Shown here: one piece after another, positions 1-7,742 of the stretch | Numbering within the stretch: position 1 is the stretch's first letter | Layout of the letters: every line of letters begins with the position of its first letter | Origin: a virus | Length of the DNA stretch: 28,090 nucleotides | Reading direction: 5' to 3' (one strand) | Virus record (IMG/VR): IMGVR_UViG_3300035670_001033 | Coordinates: 1-28,090 of that record | Program-made: the position numbers and the translations under genes | The notes under the pieces: generated by a model | What the model saw: only the letters and a program-made list of their open reading frames with translations | What the model was told of the DNA's origin: nothing | Database searches by the model: none

Positions 1-2
1 AT

Positions 3-1151
3 AAGCTTTTCTATCATAAGATGGAGAAACTAGAATTTGAAGACCGTGATGACTCAAACTACACTAAGTTTAAGTTACTTGAGAAAGCTAATAATCCTGT
101 AGCTAAGATTATGGCAGAAGGTAGTAATCTTAAGTCTACCATCTTTGCTAGAAATATCATGGCTTACTTTGCTTTAAGATCTACTATGATGGAATACATT
201 GATCCTCAAGCTAATGAAGATTTCATGAATGCTATGAATGGAGGAGGTGATTCTGATGCAGCAGATAAAGCTATGGATAAGATGTTTAATGATAGAGCAT
301 CTAAAAACATGTTTGACCAAGCTATTAAAGATGCCACTGATACATGTAAAGACATGGATCAAGCCATTGATAAAGACACTCAAGAAAAAATGTTTGAGAA
401 CGTCAATAAAGATGGTGGTAAGCAAGCTGGTAACCTTAGTCCTGATTATATCAGAAAGGTTGTACAAGAACTATCTAAACTTAATCTTTCTATGGGAAGC
501 CTTAAAGATAAGATTAAGAAGCTTATGGATAAGTCTGTATCTTACTTTAGTGCTAAGAAAGAAACTATCTATGAAGACTTGTTTAACTCTGATAATCTTG
601 CAGGCTTAAGTGACTACATAGAACTACATCCTAAGTTACGTAAGATCTTTGTAGAAGACGTTCTTGTAAAAGATGAGAAGTCTATTGGTAAAATAGATAT
701 CTATATAGATATTTCAGGATCAATGTCTGACGACTGTGGCGTAAAAGACGCCAACGGTGGTAGAATTAATAAGCTAGATTTCTGTAAAGCATTTACAGTA
801 AAGCTTGGTGAGATGGGATTACTTAACGATGTTTACTTGTTCAACAATCATGTAAGTAAATTTAAGAATGATCCTATTTCTTTAGCTATGCTAGATACAT
901 CAGGAGGTACTACAACAGATAATGCTGTACGTAGTATAGATAGAGTTGGTGCTAATGCCTTAGTTATTACAGATGCTGAAGATCGTTGCAGTATTTACTC
1001 AGATAAAGCTTTCTTTATAGGAGTAAAAGGAGCAAACTTTAGACATTTTAATAATGAAGTGATTAGACAATACTCAGAGAATGGTCAAGTAGTAGTATTT
1101 GACGGTTCAAGAATATACAATGTAAGTGAAAAAGGTGATATGATAGTCTAA
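3..1151 (+). CDS. VWA-domain (CobT-like) protein, probably 5'-partial
   Basis: This is a von Willebrand factor A domain protein in its C-terminal half. Counting from the ATG at 21, a MIDAS metal site DISGSMS lies near residue 230, followed by the threonine motif SGGTTTD and a late VITDAED strand. The first half is helical and charged, without a recognised domain. The frame is open to the left edge, so the start may lie outside the window; ATG 21 is the first start inside it, but its leader is not the A/C-rich type seen elsewhere here. VWA proteins of this class normally work with a MoxR/CobS AAA+ ATPase in metal insertion or complex remodelling, and such pairs occur in marine phages. A partner gene just upstream is therefore expected, but that is inference. 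The stop overlaps the stop of the convergent gene. Confidence 0.75.
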   Translation, partial: KLFYHKMEKLEFEDRDDSNYTKFKLLEKANNPVAKIMAEGSNLKSTIFARNIMAYFALRSTMMEYIDPQANEDFMNAMNGGGDSDAADKAMDKMFNDRASKNMFDQAIKDATDTCKDMDQAIDKDTQEKMFENVNKDGGKQAGNLSPDYIRKVVQELSKLNLSMGSLKDKIKKLMDKSVSYFSAKKETIYEDLFNSDNLAGLSDYIELHPKLRKIFVEDVLVKDEKSIGKIDIYIDISGSMSDDCGVKDANGGRINKLDFCKAFTVKLGEMGLLNDVYLFNNHVSKFKNDPISLAMLDTSGGTTTDNAVRSIDRVGANALVITDAEDRCSIYSDKAFFIGVKGANFRHFNNEVIRQYSENGQVVVFDGSRIYNVSEKGDMIV

Positions 1152-2497
1152 AGATTTATCTTAGAACCTACAACACCAAAGAATAACATAGGGACATCAG
1201 GATTAGAACTAATACTAGTCTTGATCCCTATGTTTAATTTAAATCTTTTTGTAAAAGAATAGTCTACACCCATACCGGTAAGGATACCTATATCTGTAGA
1301 CTCAGTGAAAGTACCATCTTTAGTTAGATAAACTAAAGGACTACCAGAAAAATATATATCTGGTGATAAAGTAATTCTACGACTAAGTGTAAAAGGCTTA
1401 GTGTAGAAAAGTAATAAAGAACTAGTAACACTCATTTGTTTTTGAGGATCACTAGAAGGAGTAGGTACATAATCTGCCCCAGCAAAAGAAACTGTCAGGT
1501 TAGCTCCTGATACACCCCACTTACCCATAGGATAAATATATGCGTAAGTACCAAAACCAAACACTGTACCAAAAGCATAAGCTGCAGTAGCACCAAAGTT
1601 AGATATACCCTGAAGTTTACCTTCATTAAAGTGCATTAACGTATATCTACTACTAAGAGCAAACTGTTGAAAGTTGCTCCACAACATGCCGGTTACTCCC
1701 CAGGAAGATTGCCCAGTCATAGAAGACTGAGATATTCCACCGGTCATAATAATACTGAAACTATTATCTAGACTTTGCCCACCAGTAAAGTCAGAATTAA
1801 ATAATATAGGATTTACTCTAGCAGGACCTTTAGCTCCTCCTTTAGATTTAGATTTAGCACTTGATTTAGATTCTGATTTAGATTCAGACTTTGACTCTGA
1901 ACTAGACTCAGAAGAAGATTCAGAACTAGATGATTCTGAACTTGAAGAACTTTCCCCACTGCTAGAGCTGCTGCTACTAGATTCTGAGCTCGATCCTTGA
2001 GAATTGCTTGAACTACTAGCAGAGCTGCTAGCTGAGGAAGAAGCTGAACTTGCAGCAGAAGAACTTGCAGATGAAGCTGCACTACTAGAAGCTGAAGAAG
2101 CCGCTGAACTAGCGGCTGATGATGCTGCACTAGCTGCAGCAGATGAAGCGGCAGTAGACGCAGCTGCAGAGGCAGCAGCACTTACAGCAGCAGAAACAGC
2201 ACCGGCTGTAATTTGAGTGCTAGTAGCTGAAGCTTGAGCAACAGAACATGGAGATAGCTTTCTATAGTCTTCATATACTTGATTGAGCCAATTATTAAAA
2301 GCACCACTCCTAACATCAGCTGCAGTAAACACACGAGACTTGTTATAAAAAACAATAACAGTGCTACCGTTGATAGGAATAACAAACGTAGAAACCACTT
2401 TCGTACATGGATCAATAAACGTTTGTACAAGAGTTTGTGAATACCCATAAAATGGTAGTATTACTACTATTAATAAGGATAATATAAACTGTTTCAT
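1148..2497 (-). CDS. Exported outer-membrane-like protein with long Ala/Ser-rich linker
   Basis: About 449 aa. A signal peptide (MKQFILSLLIVV...GYSQ) is followed by a folded domain of about 75 residues containing two cysteines (DPCTK and SPCSV). Next comes a linker of about 130 residues that changes from Ala/Ser to pure Ser, then Ser/Glu, then Ser/Lys. The last ~210 residues alternate polar and aromatic strands (SWGVTGMLW, FGFGTYAYIYP, YSFTKRFKLNIGI) and look like a small outer-membrane beta-barrel. The ATG at 2497 overlaps the stop of the CsgG-like gene as TGATG; a GTG at 2500 is the other possible start. It is the last gene of the leftward block. The function is unknown. The order of domains suggests a barrel that displays or tethers an N-terminal domain, possibly together with the CsgG-like protein (inference). 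Confidence 0.7.
   Translation of the reverse strand: MKQFILSLLIVVILPFYGYSQTLVQTFIDPCTKVVSTFVIPINGSTVIVFYNKSRVFTAADVRSGAFNNWLNQVYEDYRKLSPCSVAQASATSTQITAGAVSAAVSAAASAAASTAASSAAASAASSAASSAASSASSSAASSASSSAASSASSSASSSASSSSNSQGSSSESSSSSSSSGESSSSSESSSSESSSESSSESKSESKSESKSSAKSKSKGGAKGPARVNPILFNSDFTGGQSLDNSFSIIMTGGISQSSMTGQSSWGVTGMLWSNFQQFALSSRYTLMHFNEGKLQGISNFGATAAYAFGTVFGFGTYAYIYPMGKWGVSGANLTVSFAGADYVPTPSSDPQKQMSVTSSLLLFYTKPFTLSRRITLSPDIYFSGSPLVYLTKDGTFTESTDIGILTGMGVDYSFTKRFKLNIGIKTSISSNPDVPMLFFGVVGSKINL
1820..2212 (-). repeat. Low-complexity Ala/Ser -> Ser -> Ser/Glu -> Ser/Lys coding tract
   Basis: Within the exported protein gene, short GCW/AGY codon units repeat imperfectly for about 390 bp. 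Encoded composition shifts in blocks along the tract: SAAASAA, then SSAASSASSS, then SSSESSSSES, then SESKSESKS. The repeat also creates long spurious open frames on both strands. Confidence 0.85.
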
Positions 2498-3228
2498 CAC
2501 TTGTCAAAGATTCCTTTTTTAACCATACGGTCAAGGATTCTTGCACAAGCAATATCTAAAGCTTTTTTAGTAGCAATAGAAATAGAAGATTGATTAAACT
2601 TAACAGGATCTAAACTAGCATCTGATAACCCAGATGTTTCTTTAGTAGTTTTAGCTTCACCTAAACCAGAACCAGAAATAACGGTTCCTGTTTCAGCATT
2701 TGTGAATCTCACTTGAAGACCAATACGAGTTACTAATAGTTGTTTAGTATCACCCTTAATATAAACAGATTCATCTTCTGAAATAGAGTAATCATAACAT
2801 TCTATGGTAACAAAGTATTCAGCTAGGTTAATTTTACCCCTTCCATCTAATTTATTTTCTGATATACCTGCTTGAGAAGCTTGAAACTGTTTTACCATAC
2901 GGTTTTTAATTTCAGTTTTATCTTCTGTAAACTTAAATCTGTTTAGATTTTCTAGGTATTCCATAGATATGTTAGCTACGCCTAGTCCTACACGCTTTTC
3001 TTTTAGCTCAGGAAACATCTCATACATTTCTTCAGATATTCCAGCTTTTAGAATCTGAATAGGGATTTGTTTACCTTCATAGTCAAGAAACTGACTAATG
3101 TCAATAGACTTCTCAAAACTAGCTTTATAGTTTTCAGTAGTAGTTTTAGCTATCTGACAAAAACCAGCATGCCCCAATAAGAGCATGCTGGATAAAAACA
3201 CAAACCAAACAAAATATTTCTTTTTCAT
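2497..3228 (-). CDS. CsgG-like curli secretion/assembly protein
   Basis: 243 aa with a signal peptide (MKKKYFVWFVFLSSMLLLG) ending near a Cys-Gln that could be a signal peptidase site or a poor lipobox. The mature part follows the CsgG plan. It has a strand like KRVGLGVANI and a helix in which NRFKF replaces the family's 'gR.f.vvdR' segment. After this come AEYFVTIECYDYS, the paired strands LLVTRIGLQVRFTNAETGTV, and a C-terminal helix ending in ACARILDRMV. Bacterial CsgG is an outer-membrane nonameric pore that exports curli subunits; CsgG-like genes are known in T4-like cyanophages and pelagiphages. ATGA overlaps link it to the gene upstream, and TGATG links it to the exported protein downstream, so the two are probably co-translated. 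No curlin repeats were seen in this window. The assignment rests on pattern, not on a search. Confidence 0.6.
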   Translation of the reverse strand: MKKKYFVWFVFLSSMLLLGHAGFCQIAKTTTENYKASFEKSIDISQFLDYEGKQIPIQILKAGISEEMYEMFPELKEKRVGLGVANISMEYLENLNRFKFTEDKTEIKNRMVKQFQASQAGISENKLDGRGKINLAEYFVTIECYDYSISEDESVYIKGDTKQLLVTRIGLQVRFTNAETGTVISGSGLGEAKTTKETSGLSDASLDPVKFNQSSISIATKKALDIACARILDRMVKKGIFDK

Positions 3229-3446
3229 ACTTTTAGTTTATTGGAATATTTGGAAAGCACCCAGTACAATAGCCAAAATACCCCGGACAAGCAATAGAAT
3301 ATGATATCGGTAGCCCAAAAGCTCCCAGTAATGTTTAAGAGCGTCTTGAATAAAAGATCGTAGCCCAATGGAAGGAAGAACATTGCTAGCATTAAACTGA
3401 TATCTTTTAGAGAGTTCACTCTCTTTAGTCTGTTTCTTTTGTTCAT
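3225..3446 (-). CDS. Small two-helix membrane protein
   Basis: 73 aa. A basic N-terminus (MNKRNRLKRV) precedes two hydrophobic segments: LMLAMFFLPLGYDLLF at about residues 18-33, and WATDIIFYCLSGVFWLLYW at about 44-62. It ends in a basic tail. Both ends positive with two helices suggests N-in/C-in topology. The last codons overlap the CsgG-like start by 4 nt. The function is not recognised. An overlapping frame at 3238-3456 was judged a shadow because this frame reads as a clean membrane protein. Confidence 0.6.
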   Translation of the reverse strand: MNKRNRLKRVNSLKDISLMLAMFFLPLGYDLLFKTLLNITGSFWATDIIFYCLSGVFWLLYWVLSKYSNKLKV

Positions 3447-3470
3447 CAGAATCCATGGGAGTTAATTAAG

Positions 3471-4103
3471 TTAAACAATATCTTTTATCTTTCCACACTT
3501 AAGACATTCTTCATCACCGTCTCCATCAGCGTCACCCCAAACGTGCTCACACTGACGGTGTGCAAAGTACTCATCAATTTTACCATCACCATCAAAGTCA
3601 AGACCGTCCATAACACCGTCTCCGTCTTCATCAATTTCTGTACCTTTTTTAACTGGTGCAGCTACCGGTTCTACCACTGCTTTAACTTCTTCTTTAACCT
3701 CTTCTTTAGAAGCTTGTGATTGTGCGTTAGCTCTATCAGCAGCAGCTAAGAATGCCGGATCTACTAAAGGTGTAGTGTCTTTAGGAGACTCTTTCATATC
3801 ATTAGTATGTGATAATGAAACTCCGTCTTCCTCATCCATCTTCTGTACTAACATCTTGTCTTTGTCAGTATCAGAGAACCAGTAATCAATAATTTTACCA
3901 TAAGAGCCAATAAACGCTCCTAGTAAAAGTAACAATAACTCTTTCCATTCACCCTGGATAGCAGTGCCGTATGTAATAGCAGTAAAGATACCTGCTATAA
4001 TAAGCATAAATGAACCTAATACTAACGCTGTAATAAACCAGCGTCTCATCATCATTGATCCTAGTAGTTCTTTAAAACCACCTGATTGTGTGTTGTTTTC
4101 CAT
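3471..4103 (-). CDS. Membrane protein with acidic DxDGDG loops and Cys/His tail (holin-like N-terminus)
   Basis: 210 aa. Two transmembrane helices, at about residues 22-46 and 53-76, are followed by IGSYGKIIDYWFSD. This resembles the end of the last helix in 3TM-type phage holins, where a GSxG...YWF(G)S pattern is typical. A flexible Ser/Glu/Val/Pro segment follows. The C-terminus then carries repeated acidic loops (DEDGDGVMDG, DFDGDGKIDE, DADGDGDEE) like the calcium-binding loops of EF-hand, dockerin or thrombospondin type 3 repeats. These sit between a CEH and a CLKCGK motif that could bind zinc. The segment pattern is visible in the sequence; metal binding is inferred from the motifs. It lies among other small membrane proteins downstream of the endolysin gene, so a role in membrane permeabilisation or envelope sensing is possible. 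Confidence 0.65.
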   Translation of the reverse strand: MENNTQSGGFKELLGSMMMRRWFITALVLGSFMLIIAGIFTAITYGTAIQGEWKELLLLLLGAFIGSYGKIIDYWFSDTDKDKMLVQKMDEEDGVSLSHTNDMKESPKDTTPLVDPAFLAAADRANAQSQASKEEVKEEVKAVVEPVAAPVKKGTEIDEDGDGVMDGLDFDGDGKIDEYFAHRQCEHVWGDADGDGDEECLKCGKIKDIV

Positions 4104-4121
4104 ATAACTATTTATAATTTA

Positions 4122-4442
4122 TTACCACTTTGGAGTTTCTTCTTTAAACTCATCACCTTCTTTTTTCTTAGGCTTAGGTTGATCAGCAGGTTTTGGAGCT
4201 ACTTCTTTCTCTTTAATAATAACTGTTTTACCACCACCTCCACCAGAAGCTTGTTGAGCTTGTTGGTTAGAGTTTGTAATATTAATAACTGGTGCTGCAG
4301 CAGGAGCTGGAGTAGCGTCTCCACCGCCTAATAGTGATGTAGCCCATGTACCTGCAGCAACAACTGCTGTAGATAATACACCGATCACAGTCTTTTTAAG
4401 ACTTGACCATGTTCCTTCTTGTTCTTGTGTTTCTTCTGACAT
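4122..4442 (-). CDS. Single-pass membrane protein with Pro/Gln/Gly/Lys-rich tail
   Basis: 106 aa. An acidic N-terminus (MSEETQEQEG) is followed by a single hydrophobic helix, TVIGVLSTAVVAAGTWATSL, at about residues 18-37. The tail is low-complexity: an Ala/Pro stretch, a Gln-rich stretch, five glycines, then a Lys/Pro-rich charged segment ending in PKW. No enzyme motif is present. The tail composition suggests a flexible periplasmic or cytoplasmic spacer. It sits 18 nt after the 210-aa gene's start in map order and 6 nt from the lipoprotein gene, within the same leftward transcript. Confidence 0.65.
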   Translation of the reverse strand: MSEETQEQEGTWSSLKKTVIGVLSTAVVAAGTWATSLLGGGDATPAPAAAPVINITNSNQQAQQASGGGGGKTVIIKEKEVAPKPADQPKPKKKEGDEFKEETPKW

Positions 4443-4448
4443 AGTATT

Positions 4449-4826
4449 CTATTTTATAATAATTGGATGTTTAACTTCTTTACCTTTTACATCTATAAAG
4501 ATAAGATCATAATCTTGTTTAGACAAACCAGATAAATCATATACTTTTTTAGTTACTGACTCAGTAGCAGTAAAACCTTCTTTCTTTACAGGTTCATCTT
4601 TACCGAATGGTACTACTTGTACAGAATATTTAGCTCCCACTGTAGTCTCAAATTCAGCAGTAACCGAGTTACCAGTTTGAGTAATTGACTTAATAGCAGT
4701 AGCTTCTGACTTTACACCTAGATTAATAGGCTCTGGGTTTGGAATATCTACTTTAGTGCAGGCATACACAACAAGTGAACCTACAATAATAAGATATACA
4801 GCTAATAGTTTAGTTGTTTCTTTCAT
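4449..4826 (-). CDS. Putative lipoprotein, Ig-like beta fold
   Basis: 125 aa. A basic start and a hydrophobic segment (LLAVYLIIVGSLVVYAC) end in a cysteine at residue 23, giving an approximate lipobox VYAC, followed by TKVDIPNP. This fits a lipoprotein anchored after signal peptidase II processing. The mature part consists of alternating strands (NSVTAEFETTVGAKYSVQVV, TKKVYDLSG, YDLIFIDVKGKEV), which suggests one Ig-like or fibronectin-like domain. The lipobox is not perfect. It lies 1 nt downstream of the 708-aa secreted protein gene, so the two are probably co-expressed and may act together at the envelope. Confidence 0.65.
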   Translation of the reverse strand: MKETTKLLAVYLIIVGSLVVYACTKVDIPNPEPINLGVKSEATAIKSITQTGNSVTAEFETTVGAKYSVQVVPFGKDEPVKKEGFTATESVTKKVYDLSGLSKQDYDLIFIDVKGKEVKHPIIIK

Positions 4827-4827
4827 T

Positions 4828-6954
4828 TTAAAAGTTATTATAACCGGTTAACTTAATTTGTGTAGAGTTAAGATAGATTCCTAACTGATTTCCTTTCTGA
4901 TCTGCAGCATCCATAAGTGGAGATACTTTTACAGATGTAATAATATTTACACCTTCACCAATTGTGCTAAACTTAAGTTTAAAAGGTGTAGATGTTCCTT
5001 TGATAACTTCAGAGTTATTCTTATCTAAACCTCCAAACTTTACACGTCCATCTTTAGAGTTAGCAAATACATACCAAGTGTTTGGTACAGTGCTTAATAG
5101 TTCTTCAAACTTAATCTTAGTTGGATCAAATGTAAATTCAAACTGAAGACCACTAACACTTGCACCTTTAGAATCAATATTTACTGGTATCTCAATTGTA
5201 TTAGATGTAACTGTTAAGTTATTTAGATTGACATCTATAGTACTGACATCAGTAGTTAAGTTCATAGATGTTCCAGTAGACTGAGATTGCATAGCCATAG
5301 ATCTAAATGCAGAGTTAGTAGCTAAACTATTAACAGCATTAGACTGTACAATAGATGTTCCTGCAGTGCTTGTAACAACTTGAGAAGAATGTGATCTATT
5401 TACATCACCCCATAGTAAGTACTTAAGATCTAAAATAGCATTAGTACCAGCTGTAGCAGTTTTAAAATATGTCTTAGGATATGTAATATTCTTCCAGTTA
5501 GCTGCAGTGATAGATCCCCAAGAACTATTTACAGATGTGTTAAACTCAAATTCAGCTTTTAAAGCATAATCTACATTCTGATTATTAATATTACGTATAG
5601 AAGATATATATGTTGATGTACCGTCTTTTGCTTTAATTAAAGTAGAAGGAACAGTATATTGAGCCCAGTTAGCGTCTTCAGAAACATATTCAACAGGTCC
5701 CGTATAAATATCAAAAAGCTGTACACTTTTAATAGTACTTGCTACTGTACCACTAGGAAACTCTCTCATGTCTATACGAAGAGTACTAGAAGACGTTCCT
5801 GGAGTAACATATGCCCATTCAGTTTGACCAGCTAATGTAGTAGCGTCAGATGCTCTCCATGTAGGAAGAGACATATAACCTCCACTTCCTGATACATAAG
5901 TAGTAGGAAGCATGATTAATGTATCTATACCTGCAACTTGTGCAAGCAATTGAGGAAGATCACCACCATCTATAGATTTATTTTTATTAATATCTGCAGC
6001 ATATAATGACTGTCCAGTTTTAATACTTTGTCCATTAGATCCATCTAATCCCATAGATGTAAACTCACCCTGAGCTGTAGTAAAATCTGAAATAGTAATA
6101 GCATTATTATAAATAGCATATAGCTGTTCCATATCATGCATTACTGAAACCTCATATACTTTATTATCTGCTAATGAAGCTTGATTAATGTCAACTTCTC
6201 CTGTAGATGTAACAGGGAATAAAACTCCTGTATTAGTAAGAGTATCTCTAAATGATACTTTAAGAGCAGATAGGTTGTATAAATTAGAATTTAAATCTAC
6301 TTTAGCTGTTACATATTTACCAAAGTTCTGATTCATAGTTACAGTTGTAGATAATGGAGCTTCCATTATTGTAGGTTCTAAAATACCAGACCCATTCCAA
6401 GCAGCAACAAAGTTTAACTTAATTGGATTAAATGTATAAGCTGTAGATGCAGCTTTTAATCTAAATGTATATCTAACAAAATCACCGTATCCTTGATATG
6501 GCATTCCATTTGGAGTAGACCAAGATACTGTAGTTCTTAAAATAGCATTTCCACCATTTGCATTATAAGCATATTGAGCATACTGGTAGTTAGTAGTACC
6601 ATTTGTAGTAGTATTAGCACTACTACCTGATGTCACACTAGTAAATGAATATCCCGGATAGTTATACCAAGATGTATTAACTGTTGATCCATAAGGTACC
6701 ATTCCACCGTTACCACCAGTCCCTGTCATATAAACAGATACTAACTCAAAGTTAGTCTGGTCATATTGCATATCAATTAATGTTTGACGTGCTGTAGTAT
6801 TATTATTACCATCAATATAGACAGTGTACACAAAAGTACCACCTCTATTAAGAGTGGCACCACCAATTGCAGTAGAAGCTTTAAACTTCAGTTGAGCAAA
6901 AGACTGTAGAGAAAAAGCCAATAAGATTGTAACAAGAAATAATACTTTCTTCAT
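4828..6954 (-). CDS. Secreted cohesin/dockerin-like multidomain protein
   Basis: 708 aa, the largest protein in the window. A clear signal peptide (MKKVLFLVTILLAFSLQSFA, cut before Q21) leads into a beta-rich N-terminal domain with Thr/Asn/Gly-rich loops (about 21-205). Next is a second beta domain (about 210-300), then a dockerin-like calcium loop ADINKNKSIDGGDLPQLL (about 315-335). A partial second loop, WGDVNRSHSS, lies near the middle of the C-terminal half. The last ~110 residues resemble a cohesin: VSGLQFEFTFDPTKIKFEEL, then PFKLKFSTIGEG and a terminal strand. Cohesin-dockerin pairs mediate protein-protein assembly on cell surfaces. The signal peptide and Asn/Thr-rich surface argue for export from the infected cell rather than a normal virion part, but a virion fibre cannot be excluded. 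Its start overlaps the upstream gene's stop as TAATG. Confidence 0.6.
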   Translation of the reverse strand: MKKVLFLVTILLAFSLQSFAQLKFKASTAIGGATLNRGGTFVYTVYIDGNNNTTARQTLIDMQYDQTNFELVSVYMTGTGGNGGMVPYGSTVNTSWYNYPGYSFTSVTSGSSANTTTNGTTNYQYAQYAYNANGGNAILRTTVSWSTPNGMPYQGYGDFVRYTFRLKAASTAYTFNPIKLNFVAAWNGSGILEPTIMEAPLSTTVTMNQNFGKYVTAKVDLNSNLYNLSALKVSFRDTLTNTGVLFPVTSTGEVDINQASLADNKVYEVSVMHDMEQLYAIYNNAITISDFTTAQGEFTSMGLDGSNGQSIKTGQSLYAADINKNKSIDGGDLPQLLAQVAGIDTLIMLPTTYVSGSGGYMSLPTWRASDATTLAGQTEWAYVTPGTSSSTLRIDMREFPSGTVASTIKSVQLFDIYTGPVEYVSEDANWAQYTVPSTLIKAKDGTSTYISSIRNINNQNVDYALKAEFEFNTSVNSSWGSITAANWKNITYPKTYFKTATAGTNAILDLKYLLWGDVNRSHSSQVVTSTAGTSIVQSNAVNSLATNSAFRSMAMQSQSTGTSMNLTTDVSTIDVNLNNLTVTSNTIEIPVNIDSKGASVSGLQFEFTFDPTKIKFEELLSTVPNTWYVFANSKDGRVKFGGLDKNNSEVIKGTSTPFKLKFSTIGEGVNIITSVKVSPLMDAADQKGNQLGIYLNSTQIKLTGYNNF

Positions 6955-7598
6955 TATAATAGTTTATTTACCAATGAGTTAGAAGCTTTCTTTAAAGCAG
7001 AACTTAAATTTTGTTGGTTAAACTTACCCCCTTCATCTATAAGAATAGCTGACATAGATACTTCATCTGCAGATTCTTCTACAATGATTTTCTTATCCAG
7101 CTTACCGTCTTTGTACAAAAGACCACGTAGACGGATGACTACAGATTCTTTGTTATTATGTAATACAGAAAAACTAGATTGTGTTTTTAATACATCTAGA
7201 TATATGATTTCTACAGAAAGCTTTAAGTTAGCTGTCTTATCTAGTTCATATTCTTTTTCTTGAATAGCTTCTTCTAGAATATTCTTAACACCAAATTCTA
7301 AATTGCGGTTACCGGCAAGAGATCCTACTACTACTTTATTAGTAACAGAAGATATATCTATTTTCTTAGGTTCTTCATACCAGATATTACCAGGATGATT
7401 TCTAAAGTTACCATCAAAAGTCCAAGTAAACCAGTTAGTAATAGCTCTTGTAGTTTCTTCTTTACCTGCAAAGTGTAAATAGATCATGTATCCTTGAAAC
7501 AAGAATGCAAAAATGATCCATACAAATGCTAATCGTATAAAGATTCTACCTATAAGATCAATTAGTTTTTGACTATAGGTAATTACATATGCTTTCAT
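6954..7598 (-). CDS. Membrane-anchored periplasmic alpha/beta protein
   Basis: 214 aa. One strong hydrophobic helix (about residues 23-42, AFVWIIFAFLFQGYMIYLHF) anchors a soluble region. From about residue 78 a compact alpha/beta domain begins with TNKVVVGSLAGNRNLEFGV, a helix ILEEAIQEKEYEL, strands ANLKLSVEIIYLDV and KESVVIRLRGLLY, and a final helix SSALKKASNSLVNKLL. This layout recalls CsgG/TolB-N or YajG-like periplasmic domains, but no signature residue settles it. Being directly upstream of the secreted cohesin-like gene and in one operon with the CsgG-like gene, it may belong to the same export or envelope module. Confidence 0.6.
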   Translation of the reverse strand: MKAYVITYSQKLIDLIGRIFIRLAFVWIIFAFLFQGYMIYLHFAGKEETTRAITNWFTWTFDGNFRNHPGNIWYEEPKKIDISSVTNKVVVGSLAGNRNLEFGVKNILEEAIQEKEYELDKTANLKLSVEIIYLDVLKTQSSFSVLHNNKESVVIRLRGLLYKDGKLDKKIIVEESADEVSMSAILIDEGGKFNQQNLSSALKKASNSLVNKLL

Positions 7599-7604
7599 AG
7601 TATA

Positions 7605-7730
7605 TTATTTACCTTGACCTCTATACTTCTTGACATGCTTGTCTTTAGGTCCATTGCTTTTACGTAAACGTCCTGTCTTTCTTTTACCAAAGGTGATCTT
7701 CTTAGATTCACCTCCTTTAGCTTTAGCCAT
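7605..7730 (-). CDS. 41-aa strongly basic peptide
   Basis: A short frame from ATG 7730 to TAA 7605, starting MAKAKGGESKKITFGKRKTG and ending KYRGQGK. About one third of the residues are Lys or Arg, and there are very few acidic or hydrophobic residues, so it is probably disordered and nucleic-acid or membrane-surface binding. It sits 12 nt downstream of the endolysin gene and 6 nt before the next gene, in a slot sized exactly for it, which supports it being real. Similar tiny basic proteins with GKRKxG and K.Y.GQG motifs are, to my knowledge, common in Bacteroidetes phages, without assigned function. Confidence 0.65.
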   Translation of the reverse strand: MAKAKGGESKKITFGKRKTGRLRKSNGPKDKHVKKYRGQGK

Positions 7731-7742
7731 AGTGTGTTAGTT

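Noticed and set aside
238-609. 123-aa + strand frame inside the VWA gene
   Set aside because: Shadow frame; Leu/Lys/Thr-rich with no domain, while the VWA frame has clear motifs.
1140-1160. Bidirectional terminator between the convergent genes
   Set aside because: The two stop codons overlap and no hairpin with a T tract is visible at the junction.
1813-2181. Leu/Gln-rich open frame on the - strand
   Set aside because: Another frame of the same repeat tract; composition is a by-product of AGC/GCA repeats.
2004-2216. Open frame on the + strand encoding an Ala/Glu/Leu-rich protein
   Set aside because: It is antisense to the low-complexity Ser/Ala linker; repeated codons with few stops produce it. 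It opposes the transcription of the block.
3238-3456. 72-aa frame beginning MDSDEQKKQTK, overlapping the small membrane protein
   Set aside because: Only one of two overlapping frames is likely coding. The 3225-3446 frame gives two clean membrane helices and an ATGA junction with the CsgG-like gene.
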